NCBI GenBank assembly: GCA_025924375.1
Contig: JAICIN010000002.1
Span: forward strand, 1 to 48,863
Reading direction: 5' to 3'
Length of the DNA stretch: 48,863 bases
From: Dermatophilaceae bacterium
GTDB lineage: Bacteria; Actinomycetota; Actinomycetes; Actinomycetales; Dermatophilaceae
Shown: in pieces, positions 9,793 to 18,949 of the stretch
Layout of the letters: each line of letters starts with the position of its first letter
Numbering within the stretch: the stretch's first letter is position 1
Notes under the pieces: model-generated
Database searches by the model: none
The model's input: the letters and a program-made list of their open reading frames with translations, nothing else
Told to the model about the DNA's origin: nothing
Position numbers and translations under genes: made by a program

Positions 9793-10911
9793 ATGGCCCT
9801 CCTCGAGCGTACCGAGCCGGCGCCCGTACGCGCAGCCGGGCCGCCGGCACACGGCTCCAGGGCAACCGCACGTGGGGCGTTCCGGCCGCGGCGCCTGGGG
9901 CGGGCCCTCGTCCCGGTCGCGCTCGCGGCCGCGCTGGTGGCCTGGGTGGTGCCGCGCGTAGCGGGCGCGGCGTGGAGTGACATCGGGGCCGCGCTCGGGC
10001 GCCTCGGCATCCTCGAGCTGGCCGCCATCACCGCGCTCTGGCTCGCCGGCCTGTGGGTCCACACCCTCGCCCTCACCGCCGCCATGCCGGGGCTGTCGAG
10101 CCGGCGGGCGTTCTTCCTCAACATCACCGGCAGCTCCGTCTCCAACATCCTCCCTCTCGGAGGGGCCGCCGGCACCGTGCTCAACTACACGATGAGCCGC
10201 TCGTGGGGCTTCACCCCCGCAGCCTTCGCGCGCTGGGCGCTCCTCACCAACATCTGGGACGTCCTCGTCAAGCTCGCCCTGCCCGGCTTGGCGCTCACGG
10301 GGCTAGCCCTCGCCCGCATCGACGCCGGGCACGATGTGAGCGTCCTCGCTGGGGCAGGCGTCGTCCTGCTGGTCGTGTTCGCCGCGGCGGCCGGACTGCT
10401 CAGCACCGGTGACTCCGGTGCGCGGGCGCTGGGGCGTGCTGCCGACTGGGTGGCGGTGCGGGTGCGCCGCCCGTGCCGGGATGCAGGCGGGTGTGCCGGG
10501 TCGGCCGTCTCGCTGCGCCGCGACAGTGCCGTCCTCATCGCCTCCGCCTGGGGCCGGCTTACCGTGGGGAAGGTCGCGTACGCGGCGCTCCAGGCGGCGC
10601 TGCTGTGGTTGTGCCTGTCCTGCGTCGGGCGGGTGCCGGCGCTCGCGGTGGTGTTCGCGGCGTTCGCCGTGGAGCGGCTGCTCTCACTGGCGGTCATCAC
10701 GCCGGGCGCCACGGGCATCGTGGAGGTCGGCATGACGGGAGTCCTCGGCGCCCTGGGGGCGGACGCGGCCTCCGCGGCCGCCGGCGTGCTGCTCTACCGG
10801 GCCTTCACGGTGGGCATGGAGATCCCCGTCGGCGGCGCCGGCCTGCTCTGGTGGAGCCTCAGGCGCTCCGCAGGCGCGCCACGCAGCGGTGCGGCTCCGC
10901 GAACGGCGTGA
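9793..10911 (+). CDS. Lysylphosphatidylglycerol synthase transmembrane (UPF0104/YbhN-like) protein
   Basis: Multi-TM protein with NITGSSVSNILPLGGAAGTVLNY and ITPGATGIVEVGMTGVLGALG motifs. Confidence 0.85.
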   Translation: MALLERTEPAPVRAAGPPAHGSRATARGAFRPRRLGRALVPVALAAALVAWVVPRVAGAAWSDIGAALGRLGILELAAITALWLAGLWVHTLALTAAMPGLSSRRAFFLNITGSSVSNILPLGGAAGTVLNYTMSRSWGFTPAAFARWALLTNIWDVLVKLALPGLALTGLALARIDAGHDVSVLAGAGVVLLVVFAAAAGLLSTGDSGARALGRAADWVAVRVRRPCRDAGGCAGSAVSLRRDSAVLIASAWGRLTVGKVAYAALQAALLWLCLSCVGRVPALAVVFAAFAVERLLSLAVITPGATGIVEVGMTGVLGALGADAASAAAGVLLYRAFTVGMEIPVGGAGLLWWSLRRSAGAPRSGAAPRTA

Positions 10912-11503
10912 GGCTCTCCACCCGCAGGGGCGCGTCGAGCTCCTCGAGCAGTCCCCTCATGAGGCCGCGGTGCACGGCGCAGACGACGCGTCCGTCGGTC
11001 TCGGCGAGCTCGAGGAACGGGCACGGCGTGATGTCGACGCGGCGGCCCTGTGTCTCCTCGACGGCCGTGGAGTCGAACCCCACCGTGGCCAGCCCGTCCA
11101 CGACGGCCTGCGCTGCGGCCTCCTCCGTCGCTGCCCCGCCACGCGAGCCGGAGGCGAGGTCGCGTCCCCACGCCGCACCGGCGGCCTCGGCGCGCTGGGC
11201 CGCCCGGGACGGCTCCCGCTCGAGGTGGCGGGTGAGTATCTGGGCGAGGACGCGGTAGCTGCGCTCGCCAACCTCGGGAGCCGAAGCCGACACGGCATAC
11301 AGCATGCGCGGGCGCCCCGGTGAGGTGCGCGCCTCCGCGCGGCGCTCGACGAGGCGCGCGCTCGCGAGCGCCTCGAGGTGGAAGCGCGCGGTGTTGCCGT
11401 GGAGCCCCACGGTCCGCGCGAGCTCGGTCGAGGTCATCGGTCGGCGCGCGTCCTGAAGGGCAGCGAGGACCCGCGTGCGTGTCGGTCCGAGACCGGTGGG
11501 CAT
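10859..11503 (-). CDS. HTH transcriptional regulator (ArsR/SufR-like, with C-terminal Cys residues)
   Basis: MPTGLGPTRTRVLAALQDARRPMTSTELARTVGLHGNTARFHLEAL...CPFLELAETDGRVVCAVHRGLMRGLLEEL...PHRC; 3' end overlaps the convergent gene by ~53 bp. Confidence 0.8.
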   Translation of the reverse strand: MPTGLGPTRTRVLAALQDARRPMTSTELARTVGLHGNTARFHLEALASARLVERRAEARTSPGRPRMLYAVSASAPEVGERSYRVLAQILTRHLEREPSRAAQRAEAAGAAWGRDLASGSRGGAATEEAAAQAVVDGLATVGFDSTAVEETQGRRVDITPCPFLELAETDGRVVCAVHRGLMRGLLEELDAPLRVESLTPFAEPHRCVARLRSA

Positions 11504-11513
11504 GGCGGCGACC

Positions 11514-12245
11514 TCAGGCGACGTGCGGCGCCGGGTAGAGGACCTGGCGACGACCGCCGCGGTCGACGGGAGGACGGCGCCCGGGGCGCGGCCACTCGAC
11601 GGGCCGGGCGGGGTCGACGTCACTCTCGGCGAGCATCGTGCCCAGGCGGTCGACGGCGTCGACGCCGAACACCGGGCCGTCGTGGAGCACCAGGACGGGT
11701 ACCACCTCGTGCTCGAGGTCGTGCCACTCACCACGCCAGTCGCGCACCAGCCGCCAGCCGGTCGTCGTCATCGGCCCACCGGTGACGTCGACCGCGTGGC
11801 CCCAGCGGCGCAGGGGGTCGCTCGTCGAAGAGCCCGACATCACCGCCTCGGCGAGCAGTGTGCGGACCGTCCTGGGGTCGGAGATGTCGACGCCGTGGCG
11901 CCAGAACGCCTCGAAGATTACCGGCGCGGCGACGTCCGCGACGTTGGCGCCGTGGCACTCGGCGTAACCGGAGATCGCCGCCCGCGTGTGCGGGACGAAC
12001 CCGGCGAGGGTGTAGGGCAGGTCCTCGTCGGGGAGCAGGTGCGAGACGACCTTGTCCATCTCGCTCTGGAGGGCGGTGAGCTCGTCGCGTCCACCGCGTG
12101 GTGAGCCCGGGTGCCACGGGTCGTGCTCGACGGCCCGCAGCTCGAACCGCTGGCCGCCGGTGCCGAGCATGGCGAGCCGGCGGTAGGACAGGTAGCTCCA
12201 CGGGCAGCTGAAGTCGCCGTAGAGCACGGCTGGTCTTCCCGTCAC
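11514..12245 (-). CDS. DsbA-family (2-hydroxychromene-2-carboxylate isomerase/FrnE-like) protein
   Basis: PAVLYGDFSCPWSYLSYRRLAML... thioredoxin-like fold start; GTG start overlapping the upstream gene by 4 bp. Confidence 0.75.
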   Translation of the reverse strand: MTGRPAVLYGDFSCPWSYLSYRRLAMLGTGGQRFELRAVEHDPWHPGSPRGGRDELTALQSEMDKVVSHLLPDEDLPYTLAGFVPHTRAAISGYAECHGANVADVAAPVIFEAFWRHGVDISDPRTVRTLLAEAVMSGSSTSDPLRRWGHAVDVTGGPMTTTGWRLVRDWRGEWHDLEHEVVPVLVLHDGPVFGVDAVDRLGTMLAESDVDPARPVEWPRPGRRPPVDRGGRRQVLYPAPHVA

Positions 12246-12475
12246 GATGCGGGCTCGGTGCGTCCGATGCGGATGCGCCAGGTCTCGGGGCCCTGCTCGA
12301 GTGGCTCCCACTCGAAGCGGCCGGGCTGCTCCGCGGCGAGCTGGTAGTAGAGCGGCTTGGGGTCGTGGTCGTTGACGAGCTCGAAGGACTCGCCCGGCTC
12401 GAGCGCCCCGTAGGTCTCGAAGATCAGCTGGTGGCGTCGGGCCGGGGCCTCGGTGCGGACGTCGAGGACGGTCAT
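12242..12475 (-). CDS. DUF2249 domain protein
   Basis: VLDVRTEAPARRHQLIFETYGALEPGESFELVNDHDPKPLYYQLAAEQPGRFEWEPLEQGPETWRIRIGR; RBS aaggag upstream. Confidence 0.9.
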   Translation of the reverse strand: MTVLDVRTEAPARRHQLIFETYGALEPGESFELVNDHDPKPLYYQLAAEQPGRFEWEPLEQGPETWRIRIGRTEPAS

Positions 12476-12502
12476 GGCATCTCCTTCACGGTGGGGACAC
12501 CA

Positions 12503-12525
12503 TTTTCACAAACTTTTGGTGAAAA
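12503..12525. promoter_or_regulatory. Inverted repeat TTTTCAC-N9-GTGAAAA, candidate operator
   Basis: ttttcacaaacttttggtgaaaa, 28-50 bp upstream of the DUF2249 start; AT-rich island in very GC-rich DNA. Confidence 0.6.
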
Positions 12526-12529
12526 CGAT

Positions 12530-12736
12530 AGTCCTCGGCCGGTTCCCGACTGCGTCAGGGGAGTCTTCGGACTCCTCGGCCGGCTCCCGCCTGCTGCAGC
12601 GGGGTCTTCGGACTCCCCGGCCGGTTCTGGTCGGTCAGTGAGTCCGAAGACTCGGCTGGGCACCGCTCTGGTCGGTCAGTGAGTCCGAAGACTCGGCTGG
12701 GCACCGCTCTGGTCGGTCAGGAAGTCCGAAGACTCG
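12530..12736. repeat. Array of five hairpins based on GAGTC-TTCG-GACTC, ~41 bp period, two in one orientation and three in the other
   Basis: Cores at 12561-12574, 12602-12615, 12640-12653, 12681-12694 and 12722-12735; 41-bp unit gagtccgaagactcggctgggcaccgctctggtcggtcagt repeated perfectly. Confidence 0.9.
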
Positions 12737-12757
12737 GCCACGTGGCAGTCGGGCCGG

Positions 12758-15046
12758 TCAGCGGGAGGGGCGGAACCCCCGCAGCCGCAGGCTGTTGGTC
12801 ACGACGAAGACCGACGAGAACGCCATCGCGGCACCGGCCAGCATCGGGTTGAGCATCCCGGCTGCCGCCAGGGGGATCGCTGCCACGTTGTAGGCGAACG
12901 CCCAGAACAGGTTGCCCTTGATGACGGCCAGCGTCCGGCGCGAGAGCCGGATCGCGTCCGCCGCGACCCGCAGGTCGCCCCGGACCAGCGTGAGGTCGCT
13001 CGCCTCGATGGCGACGTCCGTGCCGGTGCCGAGGGCGAGGCCGAGGTCCGCCTGCGCGAGCGCGGCGGCGTCGTTGACGCCGTCGCCGACCATGGCGACG
13101 ACGCGGCCCTCGCCCTGGAGGCGCCGGACGACGTCCACCTTGTCCTGCGGCATGACCTCCGCCACCACCTCGTCGATGCCCACCTCGCGGGCCACCTCGC
13201 CGGCGGCCGCGGCGTTGTCGCCGGTCAGCAGGATGGGCGTCAGCCCGAGGTCGCGCAGGTCGCGCACCGCCTCGGCGGAGGTCTCCTTGACGGTGTCCGA
13301 GACGGCCAGCACGCCACGGGCGGTACCGTCCCAGGCGACGGCGACCGCGGTGGCGCCGCGCTGTTGCGCCGACTCCAAGGCGGTTGCGAGCTCGTCGGGG
13401 AGCGCGACCGACCAGTCGGCGAGGAGCCGCGGACGACCGAGGACGACGGCGTGCCCGTCGACGACGCCGTGGACCCCCAGGCCCGCGTCGTTGGCGAAGC
13501 CCTCCGCGGGTGGCAGCGCTGCGCCCAGCCGGGACCGGGCGCCTTCGGCGACGGCCGCCGCCACCGGGTGCTCGGACGCGGCCTCGAGCGCCCCGGCGAG
13601 GCGGAGCACCTCCGCAGGGTCCTCTCCCGGAGCGGGGACCACGTCCACGAGCGACATCCGGCCCGTCGTGACCGTGCCGGTCTTGTCGAGCACGACGGTG
13701 TCGACCGCCCGGGTCGACTCGAGGACCTCGGGCCCACGGATGAGGATGCCGAGCTGCGCACCCCGGCCGGTGCCCACCATGAGGGCGGTGGGTGTGGCGA
13801 GCCCGAGGGCGCAGGGGCAGGCGACGATGAGGACGGACACGGCGGCGGTGAACGCGGCCGACCAGCCGCCGCCCGCGACGAGCCAGCCCACCAGGGTGGC
13901 CAGCGCGAGGACGATGACGACGGGCACGAAGACGCCGGAGATCCGGTCGGCGAGCCGCTGCACCTGCGCCTTGCCGCTCTGGGCCTCCTCGACCAGCCGG
14001 GCCATCTGCGCCAGCTGCGTGTCGGCGCCGACCCGCGTCGCGCGCACGACCAGCCGGCCACCGGCATTGACGGTGCCGCCCGTCACGTCATCACCGGCGC
14101 CGACCTCCACGGGCACCGACTCGCCCGTCACCATCGAGGCGTCGACCGCCGAGACGCCGTCCTCGACGACGCCGTCGGTCGCGATCCGCTCACCGGGCCG
14201 CACGACGAAGCGGTCGCCGACCACCAGGCGCTCCACCGGCACCCGCTCCTCGACCCCCGGGCCACCGTCCGGCCCGGGCCGCAGCACCGAGGCCTCCTTG
14301 GCCCCGAGCTCCAGCAGCGCACGCAGCGCCGCACCGGCGGCGCGCTTGGAGCGCGCCTCGAGGTAGCGCCCGGCGAGGAGGAAGGTCGTCACCCCGGCCG
14401 CGGCCTCGAGGTAGATGTTTCCCGCGCCGTCGCTGCGCGCGATCGTGAGCTCGAAGGGGTGCCGCATGCCCGGCATACCGGCGGTGCCGAGGAAGAGCGC
14501 GTAGAGGGACCACCCGAACGCCGCCAGGGTCCCCACCGAGACGAGGGTGTCCATCGTCGTGGCCCGGTGGCGGAGGTTGGTCCACGCCGCCCGGTGGAAC
14601 GGCAGTCCGCCCCACACCACGACGGGCGCTGCGAGCGCGAGCGAGGCCCACTGCCAGTAGCGGAACTGCAGCGCGGGGACCATCGCCATCGCGACGACCG
14701 GGGCGCTGAGCACGGCGGAGACGACCAGCCGCTCCCGCCATGCCCGGGTGCGCTCGTCCTCGGGCGACGCAGCGGCCTCCTCGGGGGTGTCGCCTCGGGG
14801 CGCGGTCGGCTCAGGTGCCGGCCTCGCGGTGTAGCCCGTGCGCGTCACCGTCTCGACCAGCTCGCCGGGCGTCACGCCGGCGGGGAAGCTGACGTGCGCC
14901 TTCTCGGTCGCGTAGTTCACGGTGGCCGTGACGCCGTCGATCTTGTTGAGCTTCTTCTCGATCCGCGCGGCGCACGAGGCGCAGGTCATGCCCCCGATGA
15001 GCAGCTCGACCTGGCCGCCGGCGTCGGCCCGGGCGCCGGCGCTCAT
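12758..15046 (-). CDS. copA: Heavy-metal (Cu+) translocating P1B-type ATPase
   Basis: HMA motif [51 protein letters not shown]. Confidence 0.96.
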   Translation of the reverse strand: MSAGARADAGGQVELLIGGMTCASCAARIEKKLNKIDGVTATVNYATEKAHVSFPAGVTPGELVETVTRTGYTARPAPEPTAPRGDTPEEAAASPEDERTRAWRERLVVSAVLSAPVVAMAMVPALQFRYWQWASLALAAPVVVWGGLPFHRAAWTNLRHRATTMDTLVSVGTLAAFGWSLYALFLGTAGMPGMRHPFELTIARSDGAGNIYLEAAAGVTTFLLAGRYLEARSKRAAGAALRALLELGAKEASVLRPGPDGGPGVEERVPVERLVVGDRFVVRPGERIATDGVVEDGVSAVDASMVTGESVPVEVGAGDDVTGGTVNAGGRLVVRATRVGADTQLAQMARLVEEAQSGKAQVQRLADRISGVFVPVVIVLALATLVGWLVAGGGWSAAFTAAVSVLIVACPCALGLATPTALMVGTGRGAQLGILIRGPEVLESTRAVDTVVLDKTGTVTTGRMSLVDVVPAPGEDPAEVLRLAGALEAASEHPVAAAVAEGARSRLGAALPPAEGFANDAGLGVHGVVDGHAVVLGRPRLLADWSVALPDELATALESAQQRGATAVAVAWDGTARGVLAVSDTVKETSAEAVRDLRDLGLTPILLTGDNAAAAGEVAREVGIDEVVAEVMPQDKVDVVRRLQGEGRVVAMVGDGVNDAAALAQADLGLALGTGTDVAIEASDLTLVRGDLRVAADAIRLSRRTLAVIKGNLFWAFAYNVAAIPLAAAGMLNPMLAGAAMAFSSVFVVTNSLRLRGFRPSR

Positions 15047-15261
15047 GGCGCCAGCGCGTAGGCGCCCGCCTCGTCGAGGGCGGCCTCCACCTCTGCGCGG
15101 TCCAGCTCGCGGTCCGCCCGGACGGTCACCTGCGAGGTGCCGCCGGGCACGAGCTCGACGTCGACGTCGCTCACTCCGTCGACCGCCCGCAGCTCCTCGC
15201 TCACGGCGCTCACGCAGTGGCCGCAGGTCATGCCGGTGACGGGGAATGTCTGGGTGCTCAT
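15043..15261 (-). CDS. copZ: Heavy-metal-associated domain copper chaperone
   Basis: [30 protein letters not shown]; overlaps copA by 4 bp. Confidence 0.92.
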   Translation of the reverse strand: MSTQTFPVTGMTCGHCVSAVSEELRAVDGVSDVDVELVPGGTSQVTVRADRELDRAEVEAALDEAGAYALAP

Positions 15262-15338
15262 CGTGGTGTCCTCTCGTGGGTCTTGTGTATGCCGGGCGGC
15301 CGGGTGGCCGTGGCCGTCGGGTTGCCGTGGCGCGGCAT

Positions 15339-15363
15339 CGGCGAGCGCTACATCGGCTCGCCG
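15339..15363. other. Perfect 8-bp-stem hairpin between csoR and copZ
   Basis: CGGCGAGC-gctacatcg-GCTCGCCG in the intergenic gap. Confidence 0.5.
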
Positions 15364-15388
15364 GTCGGGATCCGTCTCGTCGTGGCGG

Positions 15389-15673
15389 TCACGAGCGCAC
15401 CAGGCGCGCGATCGCGTCCGAGGCCTCGCGCACCTTCTCCTGCGCCTCCGGGCCGCCGCGCCTCGCGGCGTCGACGACGCAGTGCTCGAGGTGCTCGTCG
15501 AGGAGCTCGAGCGAGAACGACTGCAGCGCCTTGGTGGCGGCCGACACCTGGGTGAGGATGTCGATGCAGTACTTGTCCTCCTCGACCATCCTCTGCAGCC
15601 CACGAACCTGTCCCTCGATGCGCCTCAGGCGCTTGAGGTGGCTGTCCTTCTTCGCCGCGTAGCCATGTGCCAT
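15389..15673 (-). CDS. csoR: CsoR-type metal-sensing transcriptional repressor
   Basis: DSHLKRLRRIEGQVRGLQRMVEEDKYCIDILTQVSAATKALQSFSLELLDEHLEHCV, with the C-(H)-C ligand arrangement. Confidence 0.92.
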   Translation of the reverse strand: MAHGYAAKKDSHLKRLRRIEGQVRGLQRMVEEDKYCIDILTQVSAATKALQSFSLELLDEHLEHCVVDAARRGGPEAQEKVREASDAIARLVRS

Positions 15674-15712
15674 CGCCCGCTCCTCCCGCTCGTCTCGTCG
15701 ACCATCACAACC

Positions 15713-15729
15713 ATACCCCCTCCCCGTAT
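15713..15729. promoter_or_regulatory. Candidate CsoR operator upstream of csoR
   Basis: ATACCCCCTCCCCGTAT: inverted ATAC/GTAT ends around a C-rich core, ~40 bp upstream of csoR. Confidence 0.5.
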
Positions 15730-15755
15730 GTTCCGCGACGGCCCCCAGGCGCGCG

Positions 15756-16709
15756 TCACGGGAGGCTGGGCTCGTCCGGGGTCGCGAGGGTGAGCACCGC
15801 CTCGGTGATGTGCGGGTCGGACTCCAGCTCGCGCTCGAGACGGCGCAGCGCGTAGGCCACCTTCGACTCCGGCTGCTCCCCGGTGAGGTCGACGCTCGCG
15901 ACCAGGAGGAGCTGGCGCGGGCCGACGTACTCCAGCCGGAGGTAGGCCACCCGCTCGACCCCCGGCAGCGACCGGAGCCGCTGGAGGGCGCCCTCCCGCA
16001 GCATCGGGTCGCTCTCCTGGCCGTTGAGGAAGTCGCGGTTGCGGTCGATGAGCACGACCGCGACCACGCCCAGCAGCAGCCCGATGGCGATCGATCCGAG
16101 CGCGTCGTAGACCGCGTTGCCGGTCACCGTGTGCAGGAAGATGCCGAGCGCGGCGATGACCAGCCCGACGAGGGCGGCCGAGTCCTCGGCGAGGACGGCC
16201 CGCAGGGTCGGGTCAGAGGTGCGCATCGCGTGCTCGAGCACGTCGCGGTGGAAGCGCTCACCCTCCTTCTTCGCCGCGCGGTAGGCCTGGGCGAAGCTCG
16301 AGCCCTCGAACACGAAGGAGACCGCGAGGACGCCGTAGCTGAGGGCCTGGTGCTCGGCCGGCGCGTGCGAGCCGAGCTGGGAGACGCCGTGCCACACCGA
16401 GACGGCCGCCCCCGCCACGAAGATGCCGAGGGCGGCGAAGAGCGACCAGACGTAGGCCTCGCGGCCGGAGCCGAGGGGCCGCGAGGGCGTCGGCCCGTGC
16501 CGTGACTTGCGCTCCGCGATGATGAGGAACACCTCGTTGCCCGCGTCGGCCCACGAGTGCGCCGCCTCCGCGACGATCGACGCCGAACCGCTGACCACGG
16601 CCGCCACCGACTTGGCGATGGCGACCGCGACGTTGGCGCAGAAGGCCAGCACGACGGTCCTGGTCGAGCTGCCCTCGTCGCTCCGTCGGGGACCGGCCAT
16701 GGTCCCCAC
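15756..16709 (-). CDS. Cation diffusion facilitator (CDF) family transporter
   Basis: VAAVVSGSASIVAEAAHSWADAGNEVFLIIAERKSRHGPTPSRPLGSGREAYVWSLFAALGIF; ATG at 16700 is an alternative start. Confidence 0.9.
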   Translation of the reverse strand: MGTMAGPRRSDEGSSTRTVVLAFCANVAVAIAKSVAAVVSGSASIVAEAAHSWADAGNEVFLIIAERKSRHGPTPSRPLGSGREAYVWSLFAALGIFVAGAAVSVWHGVSQLGSHAPAEHQALSYGVLAVSFVFEGSSFAQAYRAAKKEGERFHRDVLEHAMRTSDPTLRAVLAEDSAALVGLVIAALGIFLHTVTGNAVYDALGSIAIGLLLGVVAVVLIDRNRDFLNGQESDPMLREGALQRLRSLPGVERVAYLRLEYVGPRQLLLVASVDLTGEQPESKVAYALRRLERELESDPHITEAVLTLATPDEPSLP

Positions 16710-16758
16710 GCTAGGGCCGGCCGGCCGCGCCGTCCTCCCACGGGCTGAGAGCGCGCAC

Positions 16759-16770
16759 TCAAGATCTTGA
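16759..16770. promoter_or_regulatory. 12-bp perfect palindrome TCAAGATCTTGA upstream of fur
   Basis: tcaagatcttgactaattccagatc, ~32-43 bp upstream of the Fur-family start; AT-rich in context. Confidence 0.5.
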
Positions 16771-16801
16771 CTAATTCCAGATCAGGTGGTGGGCTGCAGT
16801 C

Positions 16802-17251
16802 ATGACCCCCGACCTCGAGCCTGCCGCGCTGCTGCGCGGTGCGGGACTCCGGGTCACCGCCCCCCGGGTCGCGGTCCTCTCCGAGGTCCACGACCACCCC
16901 CACGCCGACGCCGACACCCTCGCGTCAGCCGTGCGGAGCCGCCTCGGCTCGGTCTCGACCCAGGCCGTCTACGACGTCCTGCGGGCGTTGGCCGACGCCG
17001 GCCTCGTCCGCCGCATCGAGCCGGCAGGCTCGCCCGCGCGCTACGAGGCCAGGGTCGGCGACAACCACCACCACGTCGTCTGCCGCAGCTGCGGTGCCAT
17101 CGGCGACGTGGACTGCGCGGTGGGGGAGGCACCCTGCCTCGAGGCGAGCGACAGCCACGGCTTCGCCGTCGACGAGGCGGAGGTCACCTTCTGGGGCCTG
17201 TGCCCCGACTGCCGGACGGACCGCCGCACGGAGGTCGCGGCGTCCGCCTGA
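16802..17251 (+). CDS. Fur-family (peroxide-responsive type) regulator
   Basis: [48 protein letters not shown]...[21 protein letters not shown]; adjacent to catalase. Confidence 0.92.
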   Translation: MTPDLEPAALLRGAGLRVTAPRVAVLSEVHDHPHADADTLASAVRSRLGSVSTQAVYDVLRALADAGLVRRIEPAGSPARYEARVGDNHHHVVCRSCGAIGDVDCAVGEAPCLEASDSHGFAVDEAEVTFWGLCPDCRTDRRTEVAASA

Positions 17252-17331
17252 CCCACGGCCGGTGCGCCGGCCTCCCCGCCGGCCACCCGGCATACGAGCC
17301 CATCACCCTCACCCACGCGAAGGAGCGCCTG

Positions 17332-18831
17332 ATGACCCAGGAACCCACGAAGCTCACCACCGCGGCCGGAGCCCCGGTCGCCGACAACCAGGACTCCCTC
17401 ACCGCGGGTCCCCGCGGGCCGATGCTGCTCCAGGACGTCTGGTTCCTCGAGAAGCTCGCCCACTTCGACCGCGAGGTCATCCCCGAGCGCCGCATGCACG
17501 CCAAGGGCTCCGGCGCCTTCGGCACGTTCACCGTGACGAACGACATCACGAAGTACACGTGCGCGAAGATCTTCTCCGAGGTCGGCAAGAAGACCGAGAT
17601 GTTCGCGCGGTTCTCCACCGTCGCCGGTGAGCGCGGCGCGGCCGACGCCGAGCGCGACATCCGCGGCTTCGCGGTGAAGTTCTACACCGAGGAGGGCAAC
17701 TGGGACATCGTCGGCAACAACACCCCGGTCTTCTTCTTCCGCGACCCGCTGAAGTTCCCCGACCTCAACCACGCCGTCAAGCGCGACCCGCGCACCAACC
17801 TGCGCAACGCCGAGAACAACTGGGACTTCTGGACCAACCTCCCCGAGGCGCTCCACCAGGTCACCATCGTGATGTCGGACCGCGGCATCCCCGCGTCCTA
17901 CCGCAACATGCACGGCTTCGGATCGCACACCTACAGCTTCTACAACGAGGCGGGCGAGCGGTTCTGGGTGAAGTTCCACCACCGCACCCAGCAGGGCATC
18001 AAGAACCTCACCGACGCCGAGGCCGCCAAGCTCGTCGGCGACGACCGCGAGTCGCACCAGCGCGACCTCTACGAGTCGATCGAGAAGGGCGACTTCCCGA
18101 AGTGGAAGCTCTACGTCCAGGTCATGCCGGAGGCCGACGCGGCGACCTACAAGTACCACCCGTTCGACCTCACGAAGGTCTGGTCCAAGAAGGACTACCC
18201 GCTCATCGAGGTCGGCGAGTGGGAGCTCAACCGCAACCCCGACAACTACTTCGCCGACGTCGAGCAGGCCGCCTTCTCCCCGGCCAACATCGTGCCGGGC
18301 ATCAGCTTCTCGCCCGACCGCATGCTCCAGGGCCGGCTGTTCTCCTACGGTGACGCGCAGCGCTACCGCCTCGGCGTGAACCACCACCAGATCCCGGTGA
18401 ACTCGCCGAAGGGTGCGGCGTACGTCCACTCCTACCACCGCGACGGCCAGATGCGCGTCGACGGCAACCTCGGTGGCGAGCAGAGCATCGAGCCCAACAG
18501 CTACGGCCGCTTCCAGCAGCAGCCGCAGTACCGCGAGCCCGCGCTCGCCGTGGGTGAGGTGGCCGACCGGTTCAACTTCCGGCAGGACGACGACAACTAC
18601 TACGAGCAGCCCGGCATCCTCTTCCGCGAGAAGATGACGGCCGAGCAGCAGCAGGCGCTCTTCGAGAACACCGCCCGCGCGATCGACGGCGCCTCCGAGG
18701 CGACCATCGAGCGCCACATCGCCAACTGCACCAAGGCCGACCCGGCCTACGGCGAGGGCGTGCGCAAGGCCATCGAGGCCCTGCGCGCCGGCGCGATCTC
18801 CCCTGTGGACGTCAACTCCGACTCCGTCTGA
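17332..18831 (+). CDS. katA: Monofunctional heme catalase
   Basis: [41 protein letters not shown]...[45 protein letters not shown]. Confidence 0.97.
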   Translation: MTQEPTKLTTAAGAPVADNQDSLTAGPRGPMLLQDVWFLEKLAHFDREVIPERRMHAKGSGAFGTFTVTNDITKYTCAKIFSEVGKKTEMFARFSTVAGERGAADAERDIRGFAVKFYTEEGNWDIVGNNTPVFFFRDPLKFPDLNHAVKRDPRTNLRNAENNWDFWTNLPEALHQVTIVMSDRGIPASYRNMHGFGSHTYSFYNEAGERFWVKFHHRTQQGIKNLTDAEAAKLVGDDRESHQRDLYESIEKGDFPKWKLYVQVMPEADAATYKYHPFDLTKVWSKKDYPLIEVGEWELNRNPDNYFADVEQAAFSPANIVPGISFSPDRMLQGRLFSYGDAQRYRLGVNHHQIPVNSPKGAAYVHSYHRDGQMRVDGNLGGEQSIEPNSYGRFQQQPQYREPALAVGEVADRFNFRQDDDNYYEQPGILFREKMTAEQQQALFENTARAIDGASEATIERHIANCTKADPAYGEGVRKAIEALRAGAISPVDVNSDSV

Positions 18832-18860
18832 TCCCGCGCGGGCAGAGCTGCGCCCCGGCA

Positions 18861-18898
18861 CGACGCCGCCCCGACCGTTCGTGGTCGGGGCGGCGTCG
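18861..18898. terminator. Strong bidirectional terminator-like hairpin between convergent katA and dadA
   Basis: CGACGCCGCCCCGACC-gttcgt-GGTCGGGGCGGCGTCG, perfect 16-bp stem. Confidence 0.85.
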
Positions 18899-18949
18899 GC
18901 TTCGTGTGCCGGGTGCTCAGCGGAGCGCTGCCTGCCGGCTCGCGCGTGG

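Noticed and set aside
10859-10911. Possible frameshift where the TM protein and HTH gene overlap
   Set aside because: Both proteins end with plausible C-termini; a 53-bp convergent overlap is not unusual in compact genomes.
12365-12682. Small ORFs over the hairpin array (12365-12682, 12453-12641)
   Set aside because: Run through the DUF2249 promoter and the hairpin array; repeated peptide only reflects the DNA repeat.
12530-12736. CRISPR array
   Set aside because: Spacing is regular but the 'spacers' are themselves repeated and the unit changes orientation; no cas genes nearby.
13364-15061. 565-aa plus-strand ORF antisense to copA
   Set aside because: Antisense shadow of a confidently identified copper ATPase.
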